DNA of 64,000 bases from Oscheius dolichura (lineage: Eukaryota; Nematoda; Chromadorea; Rhabditida; Rhabditidae), in assembly GCA_932521035.1 (NCBI GenBank), contig OW051496.1, positions 10,788,001 through 10,852,000 of the forward strand, given 5' to 3'. The position numbers were made by a program, and so were the translations under genes. The notes below the pieces were generated by a model. That model searched no databases. It was given only the letters and a program-made list of their open reading frames with translations, and was not told the DNA's origin. Numbering within the stretch: the first letter of the stretch is position 1; the number at the start of each line of letters is the position of its first letter. Positions 44,019 to 56,019 of the stretch are shown in pieces.

Positions 44019-46785
44019 CTTTTTTAAAGCTTCAGAAGCCTATTAGTTTCTGAAAATGAGTAATTTATGACGAGAAAACACGGGTGGATGGATGGAAATA
44101 AGGCCAGTTGGAGCGGAATGGCAGAGCAAGGTCATCCATAGTCTGCAGAGTTGGCATTGTCAATCAGGTTCAAAATAGGGTAAACGGCAGAATGAAGATA
44201 ATAATATTTGACAAGTGATGAAAGAGCGATAAGGACGGAAGTTTTCGTCTTATTTTTGAAATTAAAAGAGTGTAGCGGAGTGTAAAGTACCGGAAAAGGG
44301 AAACGATACGGAGAAGAGAGGGAGCAGAGAAGGGAATGAGCTGTTAGAATGAGACTGTCAGATGCGAATGATTCATTTTGGGGGAGGAGAGCCGACGCGA
44401 GAGATCCTATCGGAGAGCTGAGCTTTCGGCTTCTTTTGCGTCGCTTGTTGTTTAGATTTCTCGCTTGCTTGCTTATAAAATTTATAAATGAAAAGAGAAA
44501 AGCGCAAAGGTTACTCGAGAGAAAAAGATCGGGCAGCGAGGGAGAGCCGGCCGTTGCGGAACGGGCGAAGAGAGCATCTGCCGGCCTGGCGAACACACGC
44601 CACGCCTCTTCTCCTCCTTGACGAGATAATCAGACACACGCCCCATTGGGAAAGAGGGGAATATGGAGAGAAATTGGAAAGGAAAATGGGCTGTGACAGA
44701 GACCATAAACGACGTGCTCTGTCAATGGAGAAGAGTCGTAAATGGAAAGGGCAGGGAGGTAGGACAGGGAGGAGAAGGAGAGAACAGCGGCCAGGGATTG
44801 GTGGACTAGACGGCAATTTTTTTTCTATTGGAAGATGGATTTCTGGAGAGAATTCAGAATCCGAAACCCCCCAAAGTACTGGAATCGGGAGGACGGACGC
44901 GAAATGCCCGAAAACCACAGAACGATTCAGTACCAGGCCCCTAGCTTTCCGGTCCCCGGCAAGGGGTGAAACATCATTTGATTCAGTTCTTATGTATTAG
45001 AATTCTTTCTTATTAGATACCAGGAACGGAGGATGCTTTCCTTTCCAAAGCGTTCGATGTTGCAGAGGACGGCAGTCACAAGGGGCGTGAGTACATCTAT
45101 GCAAACTGCAGAGGGAAAAAAAGTGATTAATGATGTATTGCGAAGTGGGGGCAAAGACTGGCCAACGGTGAGAAATGTTACAGGGCAAAGGGGGAGATTG
45201 ATAACCAAAATGGAGCCAGGGACGGAAGAACTTTACACAAACGGGAGAGAATGAGAGAGCAATGACCAAATGGCTGGCTAAAAAGAGAGAAGAAAAATGG
45301 AAACGGAGAGGGGCTGGGGCAATTTGTACAGCAGCGGAGACCACCCCTTTATATACAAGCCCGGAATCACACGGGAAAGGGACGTTTTATGGCTGTGGAG
45401 AGATTGAAAAAGGACATAAAATGTCGGAAAGGGATTCAAATAAGATAAAATATATTACTAGGAGGATGGGAGCCGAAATAATCCTGTTCTAGGGGTTAAA
45501 CAGCTTTAAACAACCGCCGTAGGCCAACGGTCAGTGGAATGGCCGTTGGAAATTGGCTACAACTCTCGTTCCAGCTCATTTTCCTTCCTCGGAATGGGCC
45601 ATTTAGAACGACGCCTCCATACAGCCTATTTGGCTGTTATTTGTGGATTTTCAGGGTCACCAAGACCAGGGAAGAGGGGGAAGCTGGACTGTAGTACCGT
45701 TTCCCCAGCCTTTTCCCTATTTTCCCCCTATTCAAGCTAATTTTCAGGCAATTGGTATTCTTCCCCGGGGACAGCTTCCCCTTGCATGGAAATATGTTTT
45801 CCATACGGGATTTCCCCTCCCATCTATCGCCTTGTCCTTTTGTTTGCGTTTAATTGGTGCAAAATGTAAATAGAAAGTACAAAACGACAAACAGCTCCAC
45901 ATGAAATAATTCTCTAGATTAAAATAGAAGATATATGGTTGGAAAAGCTCGATGAGAAGGACAGAGAGCGCTTTAATTGTGTCAGGAGTGCAAAAAAAGC
46001 CCGGCAGGGGAAAATATTGATGGACGGAAATGGAACGGCCGCTTGATACATGTAGTGAGTACGAAGATCGGACGATATGAGGAGAAATGACCAGAAAATA
46101 CCGGTAAAAGTGAGGAGAGCAGGGAGATAATTAAGATAGTCTGCTGATGTGGGTTAGTGGCGGTACGCAATGCGTACTCGCGCCTCTCTAGAGCCAGCGC
46201 ACTTTCTCGCGCCTTAGCCAGGGCAGGTCCTATGCTGTGTCGGCTGTAAGTCAAGTGAATGATGTGCTCTGGCCTTTGGAAAGGGTACCGGGTAACTGGG
46301 GCAGAACTGAATAGAGAGACGACCACGAGGAAAGGGAGGGGAGAGGAGAGGAACAGCAAATAAGGAAGGGATTCATTTTTCAAATAGGAGAAGAGGGAAG
46401 TCTAAAACGCCTTCTTAAGGTCATATAGTCCATTTCCGACAGATATTCCACGGAAATACCTATCCGCTACGGGACCAGGAAGCTTTCGAGCCTCCGCCAC
46501 TGAACAGGCATCCGAGGAGATCAGCCAGATTTCAACACCGGAAACGTATTCCAACATTTTTTGCTCTTTTCTGATGTTTATAATAATCCATGGCGTGATC
46601 GCTGTCCAATTTCGCACCCTTTGACGTCGAGGCGCCGCTGATAACGCGACCAAATTGTTCAAAGCGAGGACTCCCACATAGGAAAGGGGGTTAACCGAAC
46701 CATGAACTGTCTTTCCCCAAACATCTCCCTATTTGATATATTTCATTACGATTTCAATTATCAAACAAAGCAGAAAGAACGAAGA
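44019..46785. other. Intergenic, upstream of Argonaute and downstream of lectin gene
   Basis: About 2.8 kb of purine-biased sequence on the plus strand. Many overlapping frames with no recognised motif. Candidate trans-splice acceptor for the Argonaute at about 44054. No gene supported. Confidence 0.45.
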
Positions 46786-48401
46786 TTAAAAGCCCGAATA
46801 TTGAAGAGACCAATAGTTACTATTGCTCGAGTAACCCGTCGTGTTGTAGACCAGTTTAATGATATTCGTCGGAGATTGGGAGATGATCGACGCCAGGTTG
46901 ACGTTAGTATATCTGAAACATCCATTTTAATTCAAATATACATAAATCTCTACGTTTTATAGGGTGAAGCCGCGAGAAAACTGCTATAGAGGTAAATATA
47001 GCCATTGTAGTTCAGCTGCCCATCGGCAAATTGAATCAGGGCTCTCTGGTTGGGATCCTCGACTATCAGATATTCACAGGAATTGGCCACGCTGGTTAGA
47101 GGATAGCCGGGGGAGTAGAGCTGGAAATGAGAGGGTCTACAAGGAATTACGATCGAGAAAGTATTCGTTTCAAGACCCAAATTTTCCAGGGAGGACCCCT
47201 TGGAGAGTCAAAAAGAGAGGCGAGCGGCTAACCGTTCCAACTCCTTGATAAACAGCCGGATCTCCACAGATAATAGGAGCCATAAGGGAGGAGGACGTCG
47301 TCGGCGGGATGGTAGTGGTCCTATCACAGGCATTGTCCACCGGCTTCTGGCAGACGGCCACCAGATTCCCGTCACACTGGGAGTTAATCCATTTCCCACT
47401 CTTTACAAAGTCATCTCTAGTCGCCATCGCGACACAAGTCCCTAATCCAGTGTTTTCATACCCTAGAATCGGAATATAAGAACTTCTTGGTGTCCAACCA
47501 AAATTGAGGTAGTTAACAAAGCTGCCATCCTGCCAGCTATAGCCACCGTTTAATTCTAACCCGGTGAACATGTAGGCATTGTCATGGTTGAAGCTGTAGG
47601 CCAGATTTCGGACGAAACTGTCCTCCTGAAACGTTTACCATCCCAAAATCTGGGGCAGACTTACTCCGTCGCTGTGGATAGACGTGACTGTTCCACAAGA
47701 GCGGCTACAGCTGGTGATGGCATCTGCCAGACTAGTGGCAGCTATGGGGAAGTAGCACTTCCCTCGGAAGGTGGCCGTCTTTGTACTGGAGGGAAGGCAA
47801 CGGGGGACTGGAAATGGAGACTTGGAATAACTGGCAGGGAGTTTAAAGGACCACCCAAGGACCAAGAATATTTAGGATGACCGTAACCCCGAGATAATAA
47901 TGAACCTGTAACAGAAGGAGTGTATTTACAGCCATAATAGGCCTGCCCATTGGAGCAGTCGGCGCTGTACCAGAGCCCGGTCTTCACATCCATCCGGACG
48001 CAAGCTCCGGCTGTTATATTTATCCCTGTGGTATCAAAATTAGTATAGGACGTCCTTGTCAGCGCCATTCCGCTGTCCCAGACACAGGAAGACGTAGAAT
48101 TCGAGAGACAAGTGAGTCCCAACCAGAGGTAGTCGTATTTAATGGCTCTGTTTTGGACATCCGTATTTTGGAAGGCGTTTATCACGTCGTAGAGGTAGGC
48201 ACCATATTGGGAACAGTAGAAATAGGCGCTGTTTCTGTCTATGAAGAAGTAGGGCTGAAGAGGAGGGCTGGTTAGGAACTGGGAGGCTTAGCTCACCCCG
48301 CCATAGCAGCTGCCATCCCCATTGTCAGAATAGCCAGGAGGACAGGAGATGGCCTCGACTGTCAAAATCGTCCAGAGGGATAATAAAAAAGGGAAGAGCA
48401 T
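46786..48401 (-). CDS. Secreted C-type lectin with two CTLDs and a C-terminal CUB domain
   Basis: The start ATG at 48401 gives the signal peptide MLFPFLLSLWTILTVEAISC, followed by CPPGYSDNGDGSCYGG. CTLD 1 contains SAYFYCSQYGAYLYDV, YDYLWLGLTCLSN and the Cys-rich end GLWYSADCSNGQAYYGCKY. CTLD 2 contains GKCYFPIAATSLADAITSCS, MFTGLELNGGYSWQDGSF and GKWINSQCDGNLVAVCQK. Neither shows an EPN/WND calcium-sugar motif that I can place. The CUB domain starts ICGDPAVYQGVGT|LYSPGYP and continues SCEYLIVEDPNQRALIQFAD. Its last exon, 46912-46786, is in phase through a 47-nt intron (YKT|YTNVNLASIISQSPTNIIK) and ends SLQYSGF with TAA at 46786-46788; reading through that intron would truncate the CUB. CTLD-CTLD-CUB proteins are a large nematode family, often induced by infection. 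The C. elegans counterpart is not determined. Confidence 0.83.
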
Positions 48402-48743
48402 CGAAAAGGCTGGGGACTAGGTCACGGCGGCCTTATATCAAGGGGGGCCAGCGGTTTGAATCAAACCAAGTGATATGGGGTGAATCAGAGGACTTTTCGC
48501 TACAAAATGACGGCAAGATAGGGAATTATCAAGGGGGATTATGGGTGACTGGACTGCAGATGGTCAAGTACTGGAAAAATGGGAAGATAACGAGGAGGAG
48601 ATGGAGATCTGGCTTTGGAGAGATGATATGAGGCGGAGAAGCAAGTCTGACTCCCTATCATATTGTTTTCTAGAGAATTGACAAGAAAATGGTTAAGGTT
48701 TATAGAAGTCAACATGGCTGTACACATCTTCCCTTTCTTCTAG

Positions 48744-49303
48744 TCAGATATTGTAGCTGGACTTGGAGGAGGAGCTCGACCAGGAACCGTTGAAGCAGTT
48801 CCAGTCGTTAATCCGAAATTTCTGTCGGTTTTCTGCCGCTTCCTCTATTTTGTCATTCCTCGTAAGAATCTAAACCAGTGTTTCTTGAAATATTTTCGAT
48901 AACTTGCCGGACAATATTTTTCATTATTATTACAATTTTCTCTTTGTTCATTGGAATGCTCCTGTACATCATATCTTCTGCCACTTCCATCCTTTTCGGC
49001 CTGGAATTAACATAGATGTTGGTTTATGAAGAAATGAGGCAGACCCTGGGTACTAATAAGAAACTATAATGATATTACCATCAGTATCTGATTGATGCTG
49101 TGACAGAGGCGAAAAACAAGAACATCTATTACTGCACGTTGCTTCTCTCGAGGGAGACCCGTAATTTCCATTCTACTCCCAGGCGGAAGTCTGAAAACTG
49201 GCAATGTATTCAGCCGACAAGAGTTTATCGCGATAAGGAAACAACTAACGTCGTTGGTATTACACTTGAACTCCTTCTCAAAGTCGGAATCGGACATCTT
49301 CAC
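48744..49303 (-). CDS. Unrecognised protein-coding segment, multi-exon, exon structure unsettled
   Basis: I do not recognise this product. Protein-like minus-strand segments are MKMSDSDFEKEFKCNTND, FRLPPGSRMEITGLPREKQR, CHSINQILM, then PKRMEVAEDMMYRSIPMNKE with IVIIMKNIVRQ, and a 126-nt last exon (48869-48744) reading ILTRNDKIEEAAENRQKFRI and NDWNCFNGSW, ending SSYNI with TGA. The last two exons join in phase across a 34-nt intron. The junction between CHSINQILM and PKRMEVAE is out of phase with the obvious donor and acceptor, so a boundary is misplaced or the reading frame differs. The start codon may lie further upstream (about 49.5 kb). Confidence 0.35.
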
Positions 49304-50026
49304 GTATTTTTTATAGGCCTAAAGAGTATACGTATTTTGGCAGGATGTATAAATTGTATAGTAATACAAATAACTGCTTTGATGAAACTATGGTAGAAGA
49401 AATTGAAAACCCACTATCCATTCCGGAAGCTGAGCAGGAAGGCTCCAGAGGATGATATGGCGAGTGAGACAGAAGACGACTGGCCAAATGGGGTCCTCCT
49501 TCTCATTTTTCATATGTTTCTTTCCATTTTTGAAGAAAAAAAACCGAGTTTAGTTATGAAACTGAAAAGGAAATGGTCTTCAATTGGATACAAGGGGCGA
49601 GGAAGAGAGATGGCTTTATAGTACGCCTACTTTGAGGAGGATTGTCAAACAATCCATGTTTTCTAGAAAAATCAGCAAGGAACGGAGGAAAAGAACGTCG
49701 ATAACAAGAGGAGAAAAGGGGACGTGGAGGGGGAAAGAGAGGGGTACGCGGGCGGAGGGTTGGCGCGAAGCAGGCAACCGGCAGAGGGCTAGTGCCCAGC
49801 TGTGGAGGCAGGTCAGACAAAATGTAAACACACGGTCCTAGCAGATTCGCCATAGAGCGCCTTTTTTACACTGAGAGGTCTGGGGGACTGTTGCTCCAAT
49901 TGCAACGAGGCCGCCAAACGTGCCCAATTCCTGAATTGACAGGTCATTTTTAGTCGGGATAATCTCTTCTAAAATGGGAGACAGAAATGAAGCTATTGTC
50001 TTTTTTCTTGTGTGGAAAGCGGTCGG

Positions 50027-51254
50027 ATGTCTGATCGGCCGGCGTCGAGCAATAGCCAGACCCTGTCGGCGAGAAGTCGCAGCTCCCAAACCGACAACAA
50101 CGACAACTCGGCGACCGCTTCGGTGATCCCGTCGGCTTTCAAATCTGTGGTCAAATCGGCTCCTCCAGAAGATGTCCCGAAGAAGGTGCCCCCGGAAGCA
50201 GCACCTCCTCTCGAAAAAGACGCCCAGAAGAAGACGGCTCCGGAGGAGGCTGATGATAAGGTTGGCTCTTCACGGACCAAAGTAATGCCGTCTTCCAGGC
50301 GAAAACGACCACTGCCAGTAGAATAAAGGTATTCTGGAAGAAGGTCAAGAAATCCATGTCCAAAGCCGACACTCTGCCATATAAATTGCCCAAGTACTAT
50401 AACTACATAGCGGCGTATCGGAACGAGCTGCACGAGCTGTATGAGGCCGTCCGGACGGTGGTCATTGGAGTGCCGGAAGAAGTGGCCAAAGCACAGGCCA
50501 AGCAGACCAAGGGCCCATTTCGACCCTCGCAGCCGAATGGCCTCTATGAGAAGCTCTTCAGCGTCGTCGACAAGGTGGAACACAAAAAGAGCTTCCAGCA
50601 CCATGAGGTACGAGAGGGTGTCCATGCCGGGGGCCGAGTTTGAGCCAATCTTCTGGGGACCCGCTGCCGGCCCGTTTCAGCGCGAGTTGGCGCTCGTCTG
50701 CCCGAAGGCGGCCGTTTTAAAAGATTGGGCTGTCCATTCCCTTGTAATGTTGTCTTCAGAACTTTGAATCTGTCCAGCTAATGATTCGGGACCTGTACCA
50801 AGAGGAGAAGGACCACCAAAAAGTCACGGAGAAGATCTTCGCCGACGTGACGCGCTTCCTCGAGGTGGATTATCCGAAAGTAGATGAGAAGATGGAAATC
50901 GTCTCGGAGGCGAAGAAGGCGGTCGAGGAGAAGGAATGCCAACTGCAAGGATACCCGGTCAAGACGGACTTTGACAATAATGCCGCCTACCAGGCGGACA
51001 AGGCCGCGCTGAAAGATGCCGAGGCAAAGTTCGACGACGTCTGCCTCGAGGCGAAGAAGATGATCTCCGCGCTTCTGGACACGGTAAAAGGCCATGAGAG
51101 TGCCGTCGAGGCGTGGGTAGCCGCTCGCGGGGACTACCACGAGAAGATGGAGAAGATTATGGCAAAGGCAGGCATCCAGATGCCCGACGGTGTCCCGAAG
51201 TCCGAGTACGAGGCCGCGCCCAAGAGCCATGCTCAACCTGAAAATTCTCAATAA
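50027..51254 (+). CDS. BAR-like coiled-coil protein
   Basis: Exons 50027-50260, 50299-50607, 50681-50714 or so, and 50761-51254 join in phase. The N-terminal 75 residues are Ser/Thr/Pro rich (MSDRPASSNSQTLSARSRSS). From about residue 80 the protein is helical and charged: IKVFWKKVKKSMSKADTLPY, YYNYIAAYRNELHELYEAVR, VEHKKSFQHHE|RELALVCPKA, NFESVQLMIRDLYQEEKDHQ, FADVTRFLEVDYPKVDEKME and LEAKKMISALLDTVKGHESA. The pattern and length (about 270 residues of long helices) fit a BAR-type membrane-curvature dimer with no SH3 domain; this is inference from helix pattern, not a matched signature. The stop codon TAA (51252-51254) lies within an AATAAA (51250-51255). Skipping the 73-nt intron at 50608-50680 would shift the frame. 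Confidence 0.65.
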
Positions 51255-52575
51255 AACTTTTCCATCGATTAGACTATCCTACGTAGTTTTTCACGCTGAT
51301 TACGAATACGTTTGTTAAAATTCTTGAAAATGCGATTTTGACGGTTAAAATCGCCATTTAAAAGTGAATAGAGTGTTGCTGATAATATGGTCCTGGGAGT
51401 CATACCCCCAACAAAAGAGACAACATTTATTGCCTTTTTTGTATGGAACAGTCCATATGAACAGATCAACCACATTGGCGGCGAAGTCCCCATTCAAACG
51501 GGTGAGGAACTGATGGTCTCTTATACAGTCGCTGGCGGTGCAGTGGCGGTGGTAGCGGCGCTCTCCCTCCCCTCTTCGTTATCGCCGTCTCCGCATCGTC
51601 CTTGACTTTTTCTACTTGTTAGGACCGTTGATCTGACTTTTTACCCTTGTTCTTCATGTTCTTCACTGTCTTTTAATAGTGATTTCTGATTAGAGCCGGG
51701 AGAGGGGCCTATAATGGCGGGAAGAGCTCGCTGACGGCGGTCACCTGCTGGGATAACCTCCTTTTGGGAGGAGGCCGCCCTTTTTGAGACAAAGAACAGA
51801 AGGACGACACTTTTAAAGACATTCCGCTACTTATAGGACAGATGGTATCTTTTTCTCCCCTTCCGTAGACTAGTTCCTTTGTTTTATTTCCCTCCACTGG
51901 GTATTTTCCCTATGAAAACACTGTCCTCCCCTCCAAAAATGGACCAGAGATCAGGCTCCCCCATTCCTCGGAACACGATAAATCAGCTGATGTCTCCCCT
52001 CCACAGCAAACGAGAAACAATGGCCACCACTACTATTATTGACCGTCTCTCTTCCTCTTTAGAGGTCTCGTCTAATTTTCTCAGCCTTGAAAACGGCAAT
52101 AAAGTTGTCTCCTTCTCCCTTACAGGCCCCGCCTGGCTAATTCCTCTTCTTCGCTCCAAAACAAACGTATTAAAAGGGTGTCCTCTAGGGTATTAATCCA
52201 CAGAGAAGTGCTAGACAAGGAAGAGACCAGAAACCTCTTTTTAGACCTTTAAAATCCCCTGGATACTGTATAGCCAGGCCTGGAGGACAAGAAGAAGCGG
52301 TCGAGGCGCCTAACTGGCTCGTCCACCTCTTGTTTTTCCTCTCTTTCTTTTTTTTGTACGGTTTCCCCAGTTCAAAACACATGTTTTCCTTTCCCCCACT
52401 GCCCTTGGTATCAGCTCAGAATTTTTCGTTCCCCCCGGACGGTCCCCTAGTCCCCGCCATTCCCCGGCATTCCCCCGTGTCTCTCTCTCCCCGGCGGCCA
52501 GCCGGCGATGACCAACGGCAACAACATAAAGTCTCGATCCTCTTCTCCGTTTGTACTTTTCTACTCGGTTTTAGA
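51255..52575. other. Intergenic, upstream of bestrophin 1
   Basis: No gene supported. A 74-residue minus frame at 51269-51493 ends in a basic tail (FNKRIRNQREKLRRIV) that could be the last exon of an unseen gene, but no upstream exon was found. The acceptor TCGGTTTTAG at 52565-52574 abuts the bestrophin start. Confidence 0.45.
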
Positions 52576-55355
52576 ATGACAGTTTCCTATAATCTTGACG
52601 TCTCCTCCGTCTCGGCCTTCTCTTTCATTAAATTGCTCTTCCGATGGCGAGGTTCCATCTGGAAGAGCGTCAAAACGGAGCTGGCGCTGTGGATCGCCGG
52701 CTACTATTTGGTATTCGTAACTTATAGATATATGTTATCGCCGAGTGATAGGCAGTGAGTCAAATATTTTTCAGTATTAAAATTGAGGAGAAAATTTCAG
52801 AAAATTTGAATCATTTGCTCAAGTAATTGACAAGAAATTGGACTACATTCCCCTGACGTTTATGCTCGGTTTCTTTGTAACCATTGTGGTGGATCGATGG
52901 CGGCAGGTTTTTAATAATATGGGATGGATTGAAAAGTGAGTCGAGTAGTGGTTAAAACGGAGAATAGGAGGGCAGGCTAGGGCAGCCAGGAGCCTTGCCG
53001 AAACTGACCAGGGGGGCCCGGAAAAAACGGAGACCTGGATCGAACCATTTTGTAGAATTCGAGCCTGGACCGAACTCGGACCGAAAATGTTTTTGGGAGG
53101 TCGGATTAGACCCGGGGCCGGGCAGCCCTGGTGCAGAGCCTCTACTCTAGCGTTTCCCCCAATAAACCCTGGATACAATAAGTTTTCAGTGCCGCTCTGA
53201 CTCTAGCCGCCGTAATGAGGGGCACCGATAAGAAAACGATTCTCCAGCGGAGAACAATCATCAGATACCTTGTCCTAACACAAGTAGGCCTTCTATTCCT
53301 GTCTTCCACTAAATTGTTTTAGATCCTCGTCTTCCGGGACATTTCCATGAGAGTGAGACGCCGTTTCCCCAATATGGAGTCCCTGGTAGTTGCCGGTTCG
53401 TTTTGTTCCTCTTTTCCGGGGACTACCTCTTCAAGGATTCGTATGCTAGCCATTTTTAAAGATAAAAAACGGGCTGATATGGTATAGAATGATGTCAAAT
53501 GTTGTTACCCCCTCGGGGCGATGAATCCATACAAAAAAGCGAATTACGGGGGCAAATGAGACGGCAGACGGCCACCATTCCAGGATTCCTCCACCAGCAC
53601 GAGTTAGAAGCCTTGGAGTCGGTAGACATCGCCTACAACCGTTACTGGGCCCCGATCAACTGGGCCCTGACCATCGTCATGGACTCCTATAAAAATGGGA
53701 ACATCGATGCGGCCCCCTCGCTGAATAATGTCATCGGAGTAAGTTGCCCTCTTCCACTCTATAATCTGTCTTTTTTTCCTCTGTAAGGTTACTCACGGCG
53801 TTATATTGCCCGGCGCCCTCAGCGATGTAAGTTTTTGCTGTTCCTGTCGTGTCGTGTTTCTCTGTTTTGTTTTAGTTTTCAATTTCACGCAATCAGGCAG
53901 ACCGGAAACTGTCGTCTTCTTGAAAATTCTAACCATTTTTCGAGTTAAAAACTGGGGGTCCGGCTGCCTGAGGCAATATCGCACCAGAATGGGTTCAAAT
54001 TCATGAGAATTTTTAGGAGATCCGTAGTTTTCGGACTAATTTGGCTCTTCTCTGTAACTACGACTGGGTACCGATACCGATCGCCTATCCACAGGTTTGT
54101 CACCTTTCCCCTTTTGAACATCTCCTTTTCCTGGACATGGGAGGGGGCTACAGGTCACCCAGGGACCCGAGGTTCAAAACGGGTCGAGAGTCCATGGATC
54201 CCCGGGACGGGTGCCTACGAATCTAGCTGTTGAATTAGTCGTCTTCTGTCCTTAAAAATTCCATTTTTAGGTAGTGTTCCTAGCCGTCCGAGTCTACTTC
54301 CTCATCTGCCTCTTCTCCCGTCAATATCTCCTCGACAAGATTAAAGAGGAGACCGCGGTAAGACCCTCTGCTCTCTTTATTCCTACCGTATTCCAGGTCG
54401 ATCTCTACATTCCTTTCATGACCATCCTCCAGGTAGAAATCTCCTAGACTGCTTCCTTACCGTACCGTTCAGTTTATTTTTTTCGTCGGGTGGATGAAAG
54501 TGGCCGAGGCACTTCTAAACCCTCTGGGGGAGGACGACGACGATTTCGAGTGCAATTTCCTGATCGACAAGAATATAGCAGTGAGTTACAGTATCAACTA
54601 TCAAGCCTTTTGTAAGGGTGCTCTAATAATAAACCAGCCCCCAGTGAAATCGAAAATCGAAAAGAATAGATTTCAATTCAGACGGGACTAGCCATTGTCG
54701 ACCAGACCTTTAACTATTGTCCCGAACTCGTACCCGACAAATTCATGGACACCGGTTTCACTCCGATCTATTCGGATGCCAGTGTCAGGCAGGGCGTCAG
54801 TCAGGGACTCGTTGGATCTGTCGAAGGGGTTGTGTATGTTTTAGGGTATTCTATCGTAATCCCAGCTCATTATAGACTGGCAGACCCGGCGGACGAGGTG
54901 AAAATGGTCGAAGTTACTCCAAAGGTCTCTATGATTGATCTCACAGGTCCCGCAACAATTAGAATCCTTGTAGAAGTCTATTTTCAGCCGATCCTCACAG
55001 AAAATTCAGTGAGAAAGTCAGAAGGCGGTTCACTTTTGGCAATGCTCTACCAGGAAGGGGGCGAAGCTCCTCCGTCTCTCCAATGGAGTTTGGCACGAGT
55101 TTGCCTGCCAACGCGTTCAACAACGGGGTGTCGAAGTCCTCTCCTTGCCAATCTCCAAGTATTTTGACTACTGTAATCTAGGTAATAATCCATTCAGGAT
55201 CCCGGTCACCATTTGGACATACGTTGAATAAAGTGGACGAGGAGGAGGACAGCTCGATGAAGACGAGTAAAAAGACGGATTCTGATGACGAAGAAGACGA
55301 CGACTATGTACACCCGGTGATACAGAATGAACTCAACCCACCTAAGGAACAATAA
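52576..55355 (+). CDS. Bestrophin family anion channel, gene 1
   Basis: ATG 52576 lies directly behind an acceptor (TTTTAG at 52574), a likely trans-splice site. Exons at 52576-52754, 52801-52935, 53190-53283, 53323-53395, 53584-53738, 54017-54094, 54271-54357 and further to 55355 join in phase. Hallmarks: [40 protein letters not shown] (pore neck), [53 protein letters not shown], and the calcium-clasp acidic cluster [20 protein letters not shown]. The C-terminus is hydrophilic and ends ELNPPKEQ with TAA at 55353-55355; exons between about 54820 and 55190 are not settled. A possible 39-nt microexon ([13 protein letters not shown]) lies at about 53789-53827. Bestrophins are pentameric calcium-activated chloride channels in the plasma membrane. 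The paralogue on the opposite strand is 0.7 kb downstream. Confidence 0.87.
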
Positions 55356-55550
55356 TCAAGAGAGAAAGACAAGAAGAAGAAGAGCGAACTTATAATCATT
55401 ACGAGTAAATTGTATTAAATATTTGAGTATCTGTCTTTAACACCTCCTCCCCCTTCTCCTTCTACAACCATATCAAATATTTAATCATTTATTTTAATGG
55501 GCCGGAATAGTCGTCTTCTCCTGAGCAAGGATGGAAGGGGCAGAGTACTT

Positions 55551-55790
55551 CTACACTCCAATTCGGTATCGACCAGACAGATCACAGCTGGTATGGGCAG
55601 AACAGTCCCGGTCTGATGAGCACCTAGGAGGACGACTGGCCATTAACGGCAGATGGAGCTGATCTCTTGGAATAGAAAAAAGAGAAGAGAAAACAGTACC
55701 AAGAAAAGGAGAAGAAGACGCATCTTGGTCGATAGAAGGAACGGGGCTGAGAATCGCTGGGAATTTGAAGTCTGTCCCATTACATTTCAT
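55551..55790 (-). CDS. Possible small Cys-containing peptide gene between the bestrophins
   Basis: A 79-residue frame ends PRCSSDRDCSAHTSCDLSGR with a short tail and TAG. In another frame the same strand carries MRLLLLFLVLFSLLFFLFQE, which looks like a strong signal peptide immediately upstream of the Cys-rich part, but I could not find an intron of normal size that joins them. It may equally be fortuitous. Confidence 0.22.
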   Translation of the reverse strand: MKCNGTDFKFPAILSPVPSIDQDASSSPFLGTVFSSLFSIPRDQLHLPLMASRPPRCSSDRDCSAHTSCDLSGRYRIGV

Positions 55791-56019
55791 TGATTTAAAG
55801 CGTTTTATTCAATTTGAATAAATAACAGACCCGTTTATATAAATACACATATGTATACATTGTACACAGAAGATATTAAGGAGATATGCCTTGTGAGATA
55901 TCAATACCGCGACATTTGAGAGAAGTACCGCTGGGAGTAGGCACCATTGGCGTCGAATTCCTTGTGCTCATTTGTTGGACTAAAACCCTCCATTTAAATA
56001 AGACGAATAGCTATTTTGC

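Noticed and set aside
49993..50625. 210-residue minus-strand frame
   Set aside because: Antisense to exons 1-2 of the BAR-like gene, whose plus-strand exons join in phase; also 50778-51251 minus is the same kind of shadow.
51269..51493. Basic C-terminal tail resembling a receptor end
   Set aside because: No upstream exons with membrane spans could be joined.
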